Shown: positions 12,801 to 23,627 of the stretch, in pieces | Layout of the letters: each line of letters starts with the position of its first letter | How positions within the stretch are numbered: position 1 is the first letter of the stretch | From: Zelopaecilomyces penicillatus | Taxonomy: Eukaryota; Ascomycota; Sordariomycetes; Hypocreales; Pseudodiploosporaceae | DNA: 64,000 nt | NCBI GenBank assembly: GCA_005765155.1 | Contig: VCCP01000004.1 | Span: 1,364,001 to 1,428,000 of the forward strand | Direction of reading: 5' to 3' | Made by a program: the position numbers and the translations under genes | The notes under the pieces: generated by a model | Told to the model about the DNA's origin: nothing | Seen by the model: only the letters and a program-made list of their open reading frames with translations | Database searches by the model: none

Positions 12801-13469
12801 TATATCCCGTGCGGCTTCAACTGCTTCTTCCAGATCGGATGCGTCTTGCGTCTTCCCATAGCGAGTTCTCAGCGCGCTGTGCAGGTCTTTGTAAAGTACC
12901 CATCGACCTAGGCCATTGCTCGGCGTAGTGGCCAGCGCCTTCTTAGTCGCCTTGATTGATTGATCCAATGTTTCCAAATCACCAGTTCGCTTAGCCAGGT
13001 GATGAAGCGTTCTCCCATGGCCACTCAGCATCACGGGTAAGATTGCAGGATAAGTATTTATGGATGCAGCAGCTTCGTCTGTCGCCTCGACCGCTGCCAG
13101 GATGTCTTCTTCATTGTCAGTTTCAAGATAGCGAGCAGTCAAGGCTTCTCCCAGCTTGAGTAGCGCCCTTGACCTTGCTGGTTGTTTATTCTGGGCGAAC
13201 TCCACGGCTTTCTGCGCTGCCAGTACAGCTTCGTCTGGATTTGGCAGCATTTCTGTCTCTTTGGAGCTCGATCCAGGATCTGTGACGAGACTGACTAGAT
13301 CAGCCGAGGGAGGTGAGGTATTATCACGTCCTGATTGAGCAACACCAGAGTCTGCTGGTTCTGTTTCTGGATTGACAATGTCCATTCTCTCCAGCTCAGA
13401 AGGATGAGGTGCGTTCGTTCCGGGCTGGTCAAGTTGCAAAGAATTGCCAGTATCAGCAGTTTCATCCAT
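9801..13469 (-). CDS. TPR-CHAT protein, CHAT domain with altered active site
   Basis: One uninterrupted exon encodes 1222 residues from the ATG at 13469. After a low-complexity N-terminus (1-75), residues about 80-780 are a solenoid of tetratricopeptide-type repeats of about 45 residues, with recurring LEEAI/LGNxLExRYxxTGD patterns. The last about 340 residues are a CHAT domain, a caspase/separase-related peptidase fold (SSPIAHFACH, later VVGSLWPAGD). The presumed catalytic His is retained (His1077 in HFACH). At the position where active CHAT domains normally carry Cys in an LSAC-type motif this protein reads AYLSTHSAEK: His1128 replaces the Cys and one residue is missing. Peptidase activity is therefore doubtful. 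Fungal TPR-CHAT proteins are considered part of the NLR/caspase-like regulated-cell-death repertoire; the precise job is unknown. No NACHT domain is present in this gene. Confidence 0.88.
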   Translation of the reverse strand: MDETADTGNSLQLDQPGTNAPHPSELERMDIVNPETEPADSGVAQSGRDNTSPPSADLVSLVTDPGSSSKETEMLPNPDEAVLAAQKAVEFAQNKQPARSRALLKLGEALTARYLETDNEEDILAAVEATDEAAASINTYPAILPVMLSGHGRTLHHLAKRTGDLETLDQSIKATKKALATTPSNGLGRWVLYKDLHSALRTRYGKTQDASDLEEAVEAARDIADHIPDGHPDRIKMQLFLGTELDTLYLHWQSYEFLEEAIDSGEDLIFAVPAEHPLRIQLLTNQSDRLATRYETEGNEDDIDEAINLAEQIVASTQNGDPELAGRLSNHATKIYRRHQGTWDLEDIDESIQILRRAISCGPVDHPEQPTFLGNLANSLESRFEQTGDVSNLLEAVNLARSAIQATAENDFQYTVLLLNLGNKLENWYRQTGDMEKLEEAIKVTELALESGPKDNLAHAYRLIDMAHKFEIRYERKGDMADLGRAIADTKRAVGLMTEAFTLQDKWSNALVSRLHARYMRTKLGADLDAAMHASDEALKLMGSHFQEMGIFLSLRGSLFRQEYLRTKEMKHLDEAIDTEEQAVDSTAKDHAFYGIRLCNLGASLQCRYKEKKDVQDLEKAIEHTSTALEYVPSDHPLRASILNSLGMALEAQHSLLPVNKTRQRMLATALEAWQCLSATPFDRVTAGARGLELLAGSSRQDEAIALGISMLELFPIIRTCTMDRDDQQLITSIFSGVASNLASLLMKADRLHDAVQYLEQGLIATTKQMVDDDLDLVNLRQSHPDLATQYQSLVEEINSRPHQRRNVIPGERQSSRRQEATSELCACLESIRSIPGYERFILGQTAAEFQECAAEGYIAIVNITDFGSDAILISSERITTAKITHLSGLDTHGWPRKEWQIEQPSEQETKNFAFTEYLVWLWDFCVVNIFHSISLDTKQQSSKIPEVWWIGTGYAHSAPFHAAGIHRAGSVVNTYSKAISSYTPSIQALARARNQANQTKQKQQQEPLASAILIATMPTTPEGPSDGPPISYATEQKDEILKLLDGNIQTNVFEHPSVKQVLEALISSPIAHFACHTISDGSNPACNGLVLQQDCAPDGTTKQDILTVNRISELQLENAHIAYLSTHSAEKSKVTESSEDAIRVASGFQSAGFPHVVGSLWPAGDSECLELANRFYTLLFRENKVGRVENVAHVLQEAVLGLRESRRETPLQWAQFVHYGV

Positions 13470-14421
13470 TGCTCAAGAATGACAGTTAATAGTTCCCAAA
13501 CAGAGTAAACAAGTTTTGGATACTGTTTTTTTTCACGCAGTTTTTTCTTTCTCGTCCAGGCAACAGGGCCGTACTGAACTTGGAAAGGCGTAGTAGCAAA
13601 GACTACCTTGCAGGTGCCCCGCTCTCGCATCTATTGATGTTGGTTGTTGGTCCAGGGCAATGTGACGGTTTTGTCGTAGCCTTATTTCTACAAGATGCGT
13701 TGTGCATATGACGGACTAGGTAGTTCTGGCCATGGTCCATCAAGGGGATAAGCATTGGCATCGTGGTGTTTTGACATCTCGGATAGCAGAACACTCAGGA
13801 ATGGTGGTTCGATATATTCATGGTTTGGTCCAGACTATTGAAGTTTGCTAATCGTAGAAAGGAAAGGGTAACGGCAAAGAAAGAAACCAATTTAGGCCCA
13901 TGCATAGCCTAATCCACCATAGAAGCTTAGTCCCTCCACGGTGTGAAGTAAAGAAGTCATTCAATGTTCCAAAACATGACGGTTGTAGGAAGAATATCTT
14001 TCCAGTAGTGGACTGAGTTTTGATGACATTAATAAGCGACTTTCCACAGTGAAGGCTGCCCCTACCTATAACCCCTAATGTCCAGTGCACAATAGCCACT
14101 AATCCGTTATTGGCCTTAGTCATCGGCCAGATCCATGCCGGTTATGCACCGCTCACCGATCGACTCACCCGTCCTGTCACCGCACAACAAGTCAACATCA
14201 TTCACTCCTCAACCGTCAGTCGCTGTTCCCTTCACATCCCACTACCACCACAAATCTCCAGCCCTGCGTAATTATGATACTTATATAACCTTCTTTGAAT
14301 CCTGTCATTCAATTATTTTATTCCAAGTTTTACGGACTCCATTTTTCGTAACCTCATCTCTCTAAACTCTCCGGTTGAGTAGACAATTGCGTCATCTACT
14401 ACATCCTCTTATCACACTACA
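13470..14421. promoter_or_regulatory. Divergent promoter region (TPR-CHAT / F-box gene)
   Basis: A 952-bp spacer between divergent genes. An AT-rich segment with TTATATAA near 14280-14287 lies about 135 bp upstream of the F-box start codon and is a plausible TATA element for that gene. No separate gene is supported. Confidence 0.45.
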
Positions 14422-16209
14422 ATGGACTCTTCTCAAGACTCAAAGACGAATCCAGAATTGGAGTCCTTTAGAAAGCAATGGCTCTCTGACTTGCAATCCA
14501 AGAAAGATGTCGACTCTGGCCCTTCAAATCCCCAGCCACAGCATCATCAAACCTCTTCACATGTTGCAGCAGCCCGGAAACAGCAGCACCGGCGCCCCTC
14601 AAGCCCAACCTCTAGTAGGAAACTTCCAGTGCTGTCTTCAAAGGTTCAAGACGAAGAAGATGATGAGGCTCAAGGCTACCTCGAGGGACAGGCCTTTGAT
14701 GGCCCGGTAGAGTCTTCTGGACACACCCTGGCGGGTCCGGAGACGAGCCGGCCAACTAAGACAGATGGACCGACCTCCGCACTAGATCACTATGAGGAGG
14801 CCATGGAGAAGGAAGCTCAGGGGAACATGGGGGAAAGCTTGAAACTTTACCGGAAGGCTTATAGAGTAAGTCAACTGTCCTTACATAGGATAATTCCGTT
14901 TTTATATACATTTTAAGCTAACCATATCACCTACTCGTGATAGCTTGACCATCGAGTTGACAAGCAGTATCGTGAGAAGCACTTCCCATCTAGCCTCTCA
15001 TCCTCCAAGCCCGGAAACCCTAGTTCTTCTTCCAATACAGCAGCAGCAACAACATCCTCATCATCCACTCAACTGCCTGCCACCACCACCGGAGAAGATA
15101 CCGCTCAACCCCTCTCCATCGAAGACCTCATCGCCAGCTTCTCCGACCTCAAGGTCGAACCCGCACCACCCATCATCGAAGGCACCCCCCCTCCTCCCTG
15201 CCCCCTCGCCGCTCTACCAGACGAATTGCTTGTCCATATTCTTCAAGACGTAGCCGTCAGCGATGTCGGCGACTTCGCCCGCGCGGCCCTCGTGTGCAAG
15301 CATTTCGCTTTCATCGTCGCCAGAGAGCAGCGCATCTGGAAGCGGGTGTGCGTTGGGAAGGAGTTTGGCTTTGGTGGGATGCATCGTTACTGGCAGAAGA
15401 CTATTGAATGGGAGCCGCTTGAGGCCCTGGAGGACTCAGAGAACGAGAATAGTGATGAAGAAGATGGTGAGGATGGAGTTGTTATAAGTCCTAGAGAGCG
15501 GGAGGAGCGGCGGCAAATCGCCAGCCGGACAACAACATTGTCACTCACTCCGTCCGTCTACCCAACCTGGAAGGACATGTTCCATGATCGACCTCGCATC
15601 CGCTTCAACGGCTGCTACATCAGCACCGTCAATTACGTCCGCAGCGGCCAGGCCTCCACCAACCAAGCTACCTGGGGCGGCGCCCCCATCCTCATTGTCA
15701 CCTACTACCGCTACCTACGCCTCTTCCGCGACGGCACCGCCATCAGCCTCCTACACACCTCGCCGCCCGCCGACGTCATCCATCACCTTACACACGACAT
15801 GGTACTCTTCCACCGGGACAACCAACGCTCCCACCTCCCCTCTGCCGTCGTCACTGGCGCCCTCCGCGGCCGCTGGCGCTTATCCTCTTTGCCCTCCCCC
15901 GACCCTTCTTCTACTGCTGCTGCGTCTGCTTCTGCTTCTGCTTCTACTTCAACTCCCAACAGCCTATCCCTTACCAGAGAGCAAGAAGCCGATTTATGCG
16001 TCGAGACCGAGGGAATCGGCGCAAAGTACATGTACCGCATGGACTTGTCGCTCCGGAATGCCGGCAAGGGCACCCGGAGCAACAAGGTTGTGTGGAGGAA
16101 CTTTTACAGCTATAACAAGCTGACGGACGACTGGGCAGAGTTTCAGCTCAAAAACGATAAGCCCTTTTTCTTCAGTAGAGTCAAGAGCTATGGTGTAGGA
16201 GATGTATAG
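14422..16209 (+). CDS. F-box protein, Hrt3/Pof7/FBXO9 type
   Basis: Two exons (14422-14865 and 14944-16209) join in phase across a 78-bp intron (GTAAGT donor, GATAG acceptor), giving 569 residues. Order of parts: a disordered Ser/Gln-rich N-terminus; a short TPR/MIT-like helical hairpin at about 120-160 (DHYEEAMEKEAQGNMGESLK) spanning the intron; a Ser/Thr/Pro linker; an F-box at about 235-280 (LAALPDELLVHILQDV); and a long C-terminal domain containing RPRIRFNGCYISTVNYVR and ILIVTYYRYLRLF, the hallmark of the FBXO9/Hrt3 family. The F-box should bind Skp1, making this a substrate receptor of an SCF ubiquitin ligase; substrates are not predictable. A low-complexity Ser/Ala insert at about 495-515 is encoded by a TCTGCT-like microsatellite and probably varies between strains. 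Confidence 0.9.
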
Positions 16210-16499
16210 ATAACTTCATGACTTTGTGTGAATGAATGAGTATATGGAATCAGTATATAAGTGGATGAGGTTATATAGAATACATACCCATCATTTATGT
16301 GCCTTGTTGCAAGAGCAATGTAGTCCAAACTACACTCTGTTTTTATCTCCCGTCATTTTGCATTTACAATGGCTAGTTAACTTAATGAACCCCTTTGGCT
16401 CCACATTACAACCAGACCATATGCCATACTATTTTCAAGAACCGATGCAAGTCTCCCCATCACTCTATATCTCCTTTTCACAGAACATTTCACCCATTC

Positions 16500-17794
16500 T
16501 CACCCTTCTTTATCCCACACAACATGCTCAAACAAACACTTCAGGTCACTCTTCTCCATCCACTCCCTGTTCCTATTCCACGAATTCACCACAATATCTC
16601 TCCCAATCTTGGCAATCTCCCTAACCTGCTCCGGCGTGCCCCATCCCGGCACAACGGTGCCGAAGCACAGCAAGTGGCAGCCCAGCTGCACGGCCGTCCG
16701 CCACGCAGCAGCCTCATCCCGCTCTGCTACGCCCTCAGCGTAGCCCTGAACCATCCAGAGACCTGCGTCGATCTTCTTGTACACCCAGAGTTGGTACATC
16801 TCGCCGAGCATCTGGCCGTGGTCCATGCTGGGGACACCAAGCTGGCACATTTCCCAGTCGATGATGAAGACGGGGATTTCAACGTCCGGTTCAAGCCGCG
16901 TGTCAGGCAGAATGGTGCTAAGTTTCAACATGTTAGACAAATATAGGTCTTCAAATCCACATTTGCCTCTTTGGAGATGCAAGTCGTGAACACACTCAAA
17001 ACAAAAACTCACTTTCCAGTCCAAAAATCGCCCTGAATCGGCATCAAATCACCCTTCTTCAGCTCCGATGCAGCATGAGCCTTGACTTGTTTAAACACCT
17101 CCCTCGACTCCCCCAGAATATCAGGAAACTGGTCCACCCGCTCCAGCATCCATCCATAATTGATCATGTGCTTCAGCGCCTGCAGCTCCCGATTGCCCTT
17201 GATACCAGCATACAGACTCGGCTCCGTTTTCCCCTCCTTATCTCGGGACCACTCCTCAATATCTCTGGCCGTCTTACGGTGGAAGCCTAAAACCCAGTAT
17301 GCAAGGACCTTGCCGAGACGGTGGCACTGCGGCCGGAGCGACTCCGAGGTAGGCGATGAGTAGTTCTTCATTGTGTAGGCTTTGAGGGTGGTACCGTTGG
17401 TGAGGTATTCCTGCACTTGGGTCCTGGTTGCATCGTCGTACATCAGGCACTTGGGTGTCCTGACGACGAACTTGAAGCCGCCATCATCGCCGCTTGCTTC
17501 GTCCTTGCCCAGCTCTGCCGAGTTCAAGGCCTTGAGGCACACTTCCTCCACTCGGCAGCGGTCCGTAGTCAGCGGACTATTTGGGTCCGTGGCTACAAAA
17601 GGCTCGCCATGCTTGACCAGCACTTCGCTTGTTCCATCCTCCAGCGGATTTATGAGGCTTGCCCGGTATACAAAGTTGGCTGATCCCCCAGGCAGAGGTT
17701 CGAGGTCACTGGCCGCATATGGCGTCCCCTTGAGCCACTCAAGCACTTCGGACTTGACCCTGTGGGCCAGCTCCTGCTTCACGTCGCCGAACAT
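16500..17794 (-). CDS. APH/choline-kinase-fold phosphotransferase-like protein
   Basis: Two exons (17794-17013 and 16917-16500) join in phase across a 95-bp intron, giving 399 residues. The start is the first ATG in frame (MFGDVKQEL); the frame extends further upstream but without another ATG. Features of the aminoglycoside-phosphotransferase fold are visible: a glycine-rich N-lobe segment LPGGSANFVYRA near 35-47, a VLVKHGEP strand with the likely ATP-binding Lys, the catalytic loop QGDFWTGNTIL at the exon junction (about 253-263), and the metal-binding FIIDWEMCQLG near 278-288. The catalytic loop has Gln where the family usually has His, while Asp and Asn are kept. Fungi have many such small-molecule kinase relatives of unknown substrate; antibiotic resistance should not be inferred. 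It is convergent with the F-box gene 290 bp away. Confidence 0.85.
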
Positions 17795-19394
17795 TTGTTG
17801 CTGTAGCTTGTCTTTTTTCGGGTTTCTTGCCCCGAGCCGTGTGGTTTGCCAAGGGGCTAAGTAGATAGGCAGATATGTCGTTTGCTGATTTGTATGGATG
17901 GGTCTTGCCAAACAGCCAGCCTCGATTTCAAACCACGTCAACTAGAAGCAATCCCGCTCGAGGCAGTGAGTGTCTGTCTGAGGCCCGGCTTCAAGAATTG
18001 GGCGGCTTCTCCTCATTCTTATCTATACAGCATCCTCGACGCCCTTGTCTCCTTCCCACGTTGTTCTGCCAGTCCAGTGCCTTGCCATTTAGGGACACTC
18101 CGTAAGTTCGATCCGGACCCCCGCCCCACAGATCCGATGGCCAGTCAGTGACAGCTTCGGCCAGGTGAGTCAGGCTCTTCTTGATTTATTGTGGGTTGGA
18201 GAGTAGAGAAGCAGCACCTGCAAGCTGCAGCCACTGTACATCATGCCCCAGAGTGCATACTGGTGCACCACACCACTGTGTGTACCCTATCAACGCATGT
18301 CTAGCAGAGACGAGAGCAGGTCTGGGCCTGGTTAGCGCCGCATGTCCACTGAGGACTCATCCGTGGGGTGGTGAGTGTGTGTCACCCGTGTAACCGTGTA
18401 ACCGTGTAACCAACTCTGGGGGGGGAGAAGCGTGTAGGGCATTGCAGGTTGCCTTACAGGTGGGTGGGCATACAGGGCAAGTTCGCTGGAGACTGGTGGC
18501 TGGCTCATAATCAATAGTGCCGATCCTGCCAACAGCGGCAGGTGGCTGCAGTCGACGGCCCGTAACTGAAGGTGTGGGGAGGTGAGCAGTGAATTAGGTA
18601 AACCCGTCATCGACCCGTCTAGCATCAGCGAAATGTCTGATAATTCAAGCAATGAATCAACATGACGAGCTGTCCATGTCGTTACAATCAGTTGCTAATT
18701 TGACATATTGCATTTCTATTCAACTCAATAGATGGCTTAGTCAACAGATTATTAGTAAAATCTCGCCGCTTCCCATGTGTAAAAACTCCATGCCCAACAC
18801 CAGAAACATGCAATTCCATCTCTTTATATGCCCCCCACCATCAAACGCCTACCGGGTAAAATCTCCACACAAAAAAATATAGGACCAAAATATAGTGTCG
18901 CATCCCGGTTTGGAGCGGAAGGTAAATTTCCCATTGCTGTGACTTCTTTCCATTAACACCCAAAACCCCCGCAAGATGGAAAATATGCTACTATTTTAAA
19001 AAGAGATATATATGTTGGAGAGAAGTGGGCAAAAAAGGTCGCTGATGAAAATCAATGTCATGGGTATAAAGCCCTGCACTGTTTTAGCAAGCCGCTTGTG
19101 CTTGGACTCGGTTGCATAGCGTTGCTTTGCATCGCAGCATCTTGCTGCACGTAATCTTTCCCGGGTCTGCAATGGCCTTTTCCAGAAAAAAAGGTCGGGT
19201 ATTGTCTGGGCTCGTGGATTGCTTGACGAGCCATTATAGAAGCGGTTTGAGACTGTGTGGAGGTAACCCAACCCGAAAAACCAGGATCCTAGCTTACGTC
19301 GTATAACGTAAGTTTGTCTGACTCCTTTGCGTCGAGTCGCCCCCATGCTTTCGAAATCGGCGCATTGACATCAAAATGGGGCCTCATCTCCCCA
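17795..19394. other. Intergenic region, 1.6 kb, short repeats, no gene seen
   Basis: This holds the upstream region of the APH-like gene and the 3' flank of the unknown protein to the right. An 8-bp tandem repeat occurs at 18386-18411. From about 18650 to 19020 the DNA becomes AT-rich. ORFs are short, overlap on both strands and lack recognisable features. Confidence 0.5.
18386..18411. repeat. Tandem repeat, unit CCGTGTAA, about 3.2 copies
   Basis: Three perfect copies of an 8-bp unit followed by CC, directly visible in the sequence. Noncoding; may be length-polymorphic. Confidence 0.9.
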
Positions 19395-21774
19395 TCATTT
19401 TACTCTCCTGCCATCCAGGAATTTTGGCGTATTAGAATCGTAGTAGTGATCTTGGTTCTGCATTGCCTTGCGAGCTTCAAAAGCTAGCCGTTCTTCTTCG
19501 TCCATGCTAAACGCTTTTTTGAACCAGCCAAAAGCGCTCTTCTTCTTCTTGAGCTGCTTGCCGCCACCGGGTGTTGCCGTTCGCACACTCGGAGATGCCG
19601 TGCGATCATCGTAGGTCGCCGTTGTAACATTGCTCAGCATGCTCATGCTGCCAAGTTGTGAGGGTTTGTTACGTAGATGACGTGGAGGGGGGTAGGAGGG
19701 TTGCTGCTGCTGATGCTGATGCTGATACTGCCTTTGCCCTACCTGCCCAGCGGCTGTATGCGGCCGCTGCTGCAGAGGCGAATGAGGCGAGGCGTGTACA
19801 GGGCGATATGAGCGATGATCTGACCGAGGGGACGGCATGGCATTTGGGTAAATAGGGGGTGACATTTCATTGTTCGATCCAGCTCTTGGGCGTGGAGGGA
19901 GCCCGTAGTGTTCAACATCCGAGCCATACGCCGAGTCGCGAGGCTGAGAGCCAATCGTCCGTGGCGTTCCATGGTTTGGTGACGGAGCAGTTAATTCCAT
20001 CCCGCGGATAGATCTCGGAGGGATTTGGATCGCATCTGGAGGGCTCGTCTTGAGTGAGACGCGGTCTCGTAGTGATGTTCTCTTGGACGAATCACTATCC
20101 TCGCGTGACAGAGCATTGGCCTTTGTCTTTGCAGAGGCTTTCGGAGCCAATGGAGCTCGCGGTTTAGACTGAAGGATTTCCCTTGGTTCTCGTTCAGGGG
20201 CCGGACTTTTTGTGTTTTCTTTTACCCTAGGCGAGGGTAGCGGCTCGGGAAGCTGGGGCGTGTAAGTTCGAGGCTGGAGGAGAAGTAGTGGCACATCGCT
20301 TGCTGTGCTGTCCCGGTTTGCTCCATCATTATCCGGCTCCGCAGTCCTCACTGAGGGCGGTTTTGGGGCCGACTCAGCCCTAGAGGGCCTCGAGGTATAG
20401 GATACTCTTCCAGGAGCAGGACGGCTGGAAGACTTAGTTGGCGGAAGAAGTGGTAAGCCTCCTGGCAAAGGAAAGTCGAGAGTGGCCGTGTCGTCTTCGT
20501 CTTCATCATATTCATGTACTGGGGTGATGGATCGAATAACAGATATTGAACCACTGCGGGCGCTACTTCGTGTAGCAGACCTTTGTGGGGAGCGGTGGGA
20601 TGAGGAGGGAAGCGGAGAGGATAAAGCGGTAACATTGACGCTGGCACGCGGGGGTAAAGAAAATGGAGCAATGTTTGCCTAGCCGCATGCCACATTAGCT
20701 GATAGTCCCATCTGATACCAAACTCTCCTCTGTTGCAAACAACGACAAACATGTGTGACTTACCCAGGTCCTCCGGCTAACTTCGCCCGCCTTCTTCTCC
20801 ATTTCGGCCACAGTGGTCATGAGACGGATAATCAGCTCGTTGATATCTTGAGCTTGATCGCTCATCTGCTCAAAGGCAATGAGCCATCCCTCTGCGTTAC
20901 CTTTCATTGCATCGAATATTTCCAGCAGATCGGGTTGGTCCATTCGCCAATCCCCGTCCTTGTGTGCCTCAAGCCAGCGCACAAACAACGTGCTGCTTTG
21001 CAGACCAGCGTCGATGTCTTCATCCCATTGCTTCATGGCCATGTTGGTCCTGGCCAACACATGTTCAATTTTCTCGTTTCCTTCGAGGATCTCAGCTCGA
21101 TAGTCGCGATCCTCAAGTAGCTGCTCAAAAGTTTTTAGATTAGACATTGGTTGCTTCAAGTGATCTATGCGCTTCGTCAGATCAGTTGTGGTCTCCGCGA
21201 GGTCTTCGAGCACAACTTCGAGAAATTCGTCAATTTCGTCAATATGGCCCTGCAAAATGTTGACCACTTGAACGTTGCTGTTTGCCATGCCGTTAAGAAG
21301 CAAGTAGACGCCAAAGGAAATCTGCGACACAAGCTTGACAACTTCATGCTGCTGTTGGCCAGTGCGCAGCCTCCAGGAGGCATCAAAGGGCTCGTCATCC
21401 TTATCTTGTGCCAGCAGCTTTTCTCTACGGATCTTGGCATCCATATCAGCCAGCTTGGGCTTGCCAGTGGCGGCACCCGTGGTTACTTCCTGTAGGGACT
21501 CGGAGAAGGCATCCTGCAAAAGGGAAATCGGATGGATAGGGATATTCGGCTGCGGGGCCAAGTCGGAGGGTAGATGTGCTGGAAACATGTCGTCGTCATC
21601 GTATCCGCCGTCAAGCTCGGCATAGAAACCAGTATCTGTCTGAGAAAAGACGTCAAGTCTATGTGAACTGACGGATGCAGACGCTGTAGCCATGCTATTG
21701 TCCAAGTCGGGCATCAAGACTACACGAAATCCGCCATCGTCGAAGCTGAGCGGGGGCAGCTGGGTCGAGGTCAT
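19395..21774 (-). CDS. Unknown protein: helical N-terminal half, disordered Pro/Ser-rich C-terminal half
   Basis: Two exons (21774-20764 and 20678-19395) join in phase across an 85-bp intron with GTAAGT donor, giving 764 residues. Residues 1-95 are acidic and flexible (a DDDD run near 58). About 100-335 is strongly helical, with repeated heptad-like Leu/Ile spacing (VNILQGHIDEIDEFLEVVLE), likely coiled coil or a helical bundle. From the exon junction on, the protein is Pro/Ser/Arg-rich, contains a His-Gln tract near 690, and ends with a more ordered basic-aromatic piece (FGWFKKAFSMDEEERLAFEA). I do not recognise a named domain. Architecture suggests a scaffold or cytoskeleton-associated protein, but that is only an impression. 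The next gene to the right is about 3.9 kb away. Confidence 0.8.
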
Positions 21775-22720
21775 GGCTGCTCAACGCAAGGGGGGATTGC
21801 TATTCTGCAGCCAGCGGTAATAATTCGGTTCGGTCGAGTCAGAACAGTAGCGTGCGCACCATTGACACGCAAATATTTTGTCGAAAAAGCCCGAGGCGAC
21901 TCTTCCGTGCAACAACAGAACAGAGCACCAATCTTGTTGTCGAGGGCGGCCGTGGAAATAGCCGGATTGGGAAAGCGAACGAGGGGCGTGGGAATGGATG
22001 GATCGTTTCGTTTCGTGTGGAGGAGAAGGGTGGCGTTGTCCGTGTCGCCAAATTCCCTGGTATTTAGGATGTGCCAAAAGCCATGATAGCTTCCGAATGG
22101 CTGTTCACAGAGTGCGAAGGTCGAGGCTGTCGAGGTATATCGAGCGGGCTGCGGCGGCGGCGAGCTGGTGCGCTTGGAGGTGGTCTCCAGAACGCACGCT
22201 TAATGGGGTTTTCGTGGACGGGTGACGACGCTGACGACGACGACGATCGGACGGCGGGCTGGAGAAAGATGCCTGTGCACGAACAACACAGGGCCCATGG
22301 ACAATCTGCCAGTCAAGGCAGACTAGCAAAAGGAGAAGATGAGAATAGTTGTTGGTGGTTGCTGCTCATGCTCATGCTCATGCAGGAGGAGAGGGAAGGC
22401 CGATTGCAGGTCAGGTGTTTTCTCATCGTTTCCACACGGACGGGCTTGGACTGAAGAACGAATCGATGCCCCCTCCAGGCTATAACAGCCCTCCCTCCAG
22501 ACTCTCCCGACGAGCACCGATGAGGGCCGGCCTATCAGGGCATTCACCAGGGCCAGCGAGCACCTACAGGCACTAGCGCAGTGGTTTCGCCGTGCACTAA
22601 AGCCCGACTCCACTGCTAAATTGGGAACCACCCTAGGCCACACTCACTGGGAACTTACCGTAATCCCCTGGAACCCTGCGCGACAGGGGGATCAGCGAGG
22701 GGGAAGAGGGCCGCAGAGGG

Positions 22721-22747
22721 GCCACAAAGAGCCACAAAGAGCCACAG
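22721..22747. repeat. Tandem repeat, unit GCCACAAAGA
   Basis: About 2.7 copies of a 10-bp unit, followed by related GTGGACCA/GTGGACTTCA words up to about 22778. Noncoding. Confidence 0.8.
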
Positions 22748-23210
22748 TGGACCACCAGTGGACTTCAGTGGACCATAGTCCGTAGAGGAATAGGAGTTCT
22801 CCAGTAGGGTGCTCTCCGGGGCCCTGTAGCCTTGTAGGGGGGGCAGCCACAATGATGGTGTCTTCATTTGGAACTGAGCAAAACTGCTGGGATTCAATCT
22901 GACATTGAACGCCGAATATGTATCCATGCCGCATGCTATTGCATCTTCATCTGGAGAAGGGTCCCTCTCTTTTCTACACCTACTGTGCATCCGACGGCCA
23001 GTCATCCTCAGCATTATCGATAGCGAAAGATATCCATCCGTACCTCGGCATTTACAAAGCTGCACACAGCGGCAGGAGAGCCAGACGAACGAGCATTTGC
23101 TTTTTCGGGCAACGGGAGGATCGGCGCTGCGAATCTTCAGCGAAACAAAGAGGGGCAGCAGCCTTCACCTACGGGTACAAGTATGGCCTAAAACATATGG
23201 CGTACATACC

Positions 23211-23228
23211 TAGGTAGGTACCTACCTA
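23211..23228. repeat. Perfect 18-bp palindrome built from TAGG/CCTA
   Basis: TAGGTAGGTACCTACCTA reads the same on both strands. Similar AGGT/ACCT-rich words occur elsewhere in intergenic DNA here (about 32829-32885, 60627-60635 and 61738-61751). Confidence 0.9.
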
Positions 23229-23614
23229 TGTGCAGTAGTAATAATGAAAGAGTGAGTGGTGGACGTTCATCAGGGGGTGAACCGTAAAAGGTACAGTGCT
23301 CGCATCCCATTGCCTACACCGTGTTAGCGCAGCCCGCCCGCCCATTTTTGAACCCATGATATCGGTTCATGTAATTTGCAAGCAGCCACCAACTCGTCAA
23401 AAACAGCCCAAGCACCGCCAAAAGCGGCAAAACAGTGCAAAGAAAAAAGCAACCAATCGCTGGGGCCACGCAAGAAGAAACACCCCAGCCAAAGTCCAAG
23501 CAACTTGCTAAACCGATATACGAACAAGCAAGGTGGGTTAATTAGCAGTTCGCAGCTACTCTGTAGACATTGGAAGTCAAAGACACAGCAAGACAAAGGC
23601 GGGCAGATTGGGAA

Positions 23615-23627
23615 CCCCCCCCCCCCC
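23615..23627. repeat. Homopolymer run of 13 C
   Basis: Thirteen consecutive C followed 5 bases later by a G-run (23633-23637); could fold as a small hairpin or be a slippage-prone site. Confidence 0.9.

Noticed and set aside
17795..17941. N-terminal extension of the APH-like protein
   Set aside because: The frame is open but begins with TTG, not ATG; the ATG at 17794 fits the family better.
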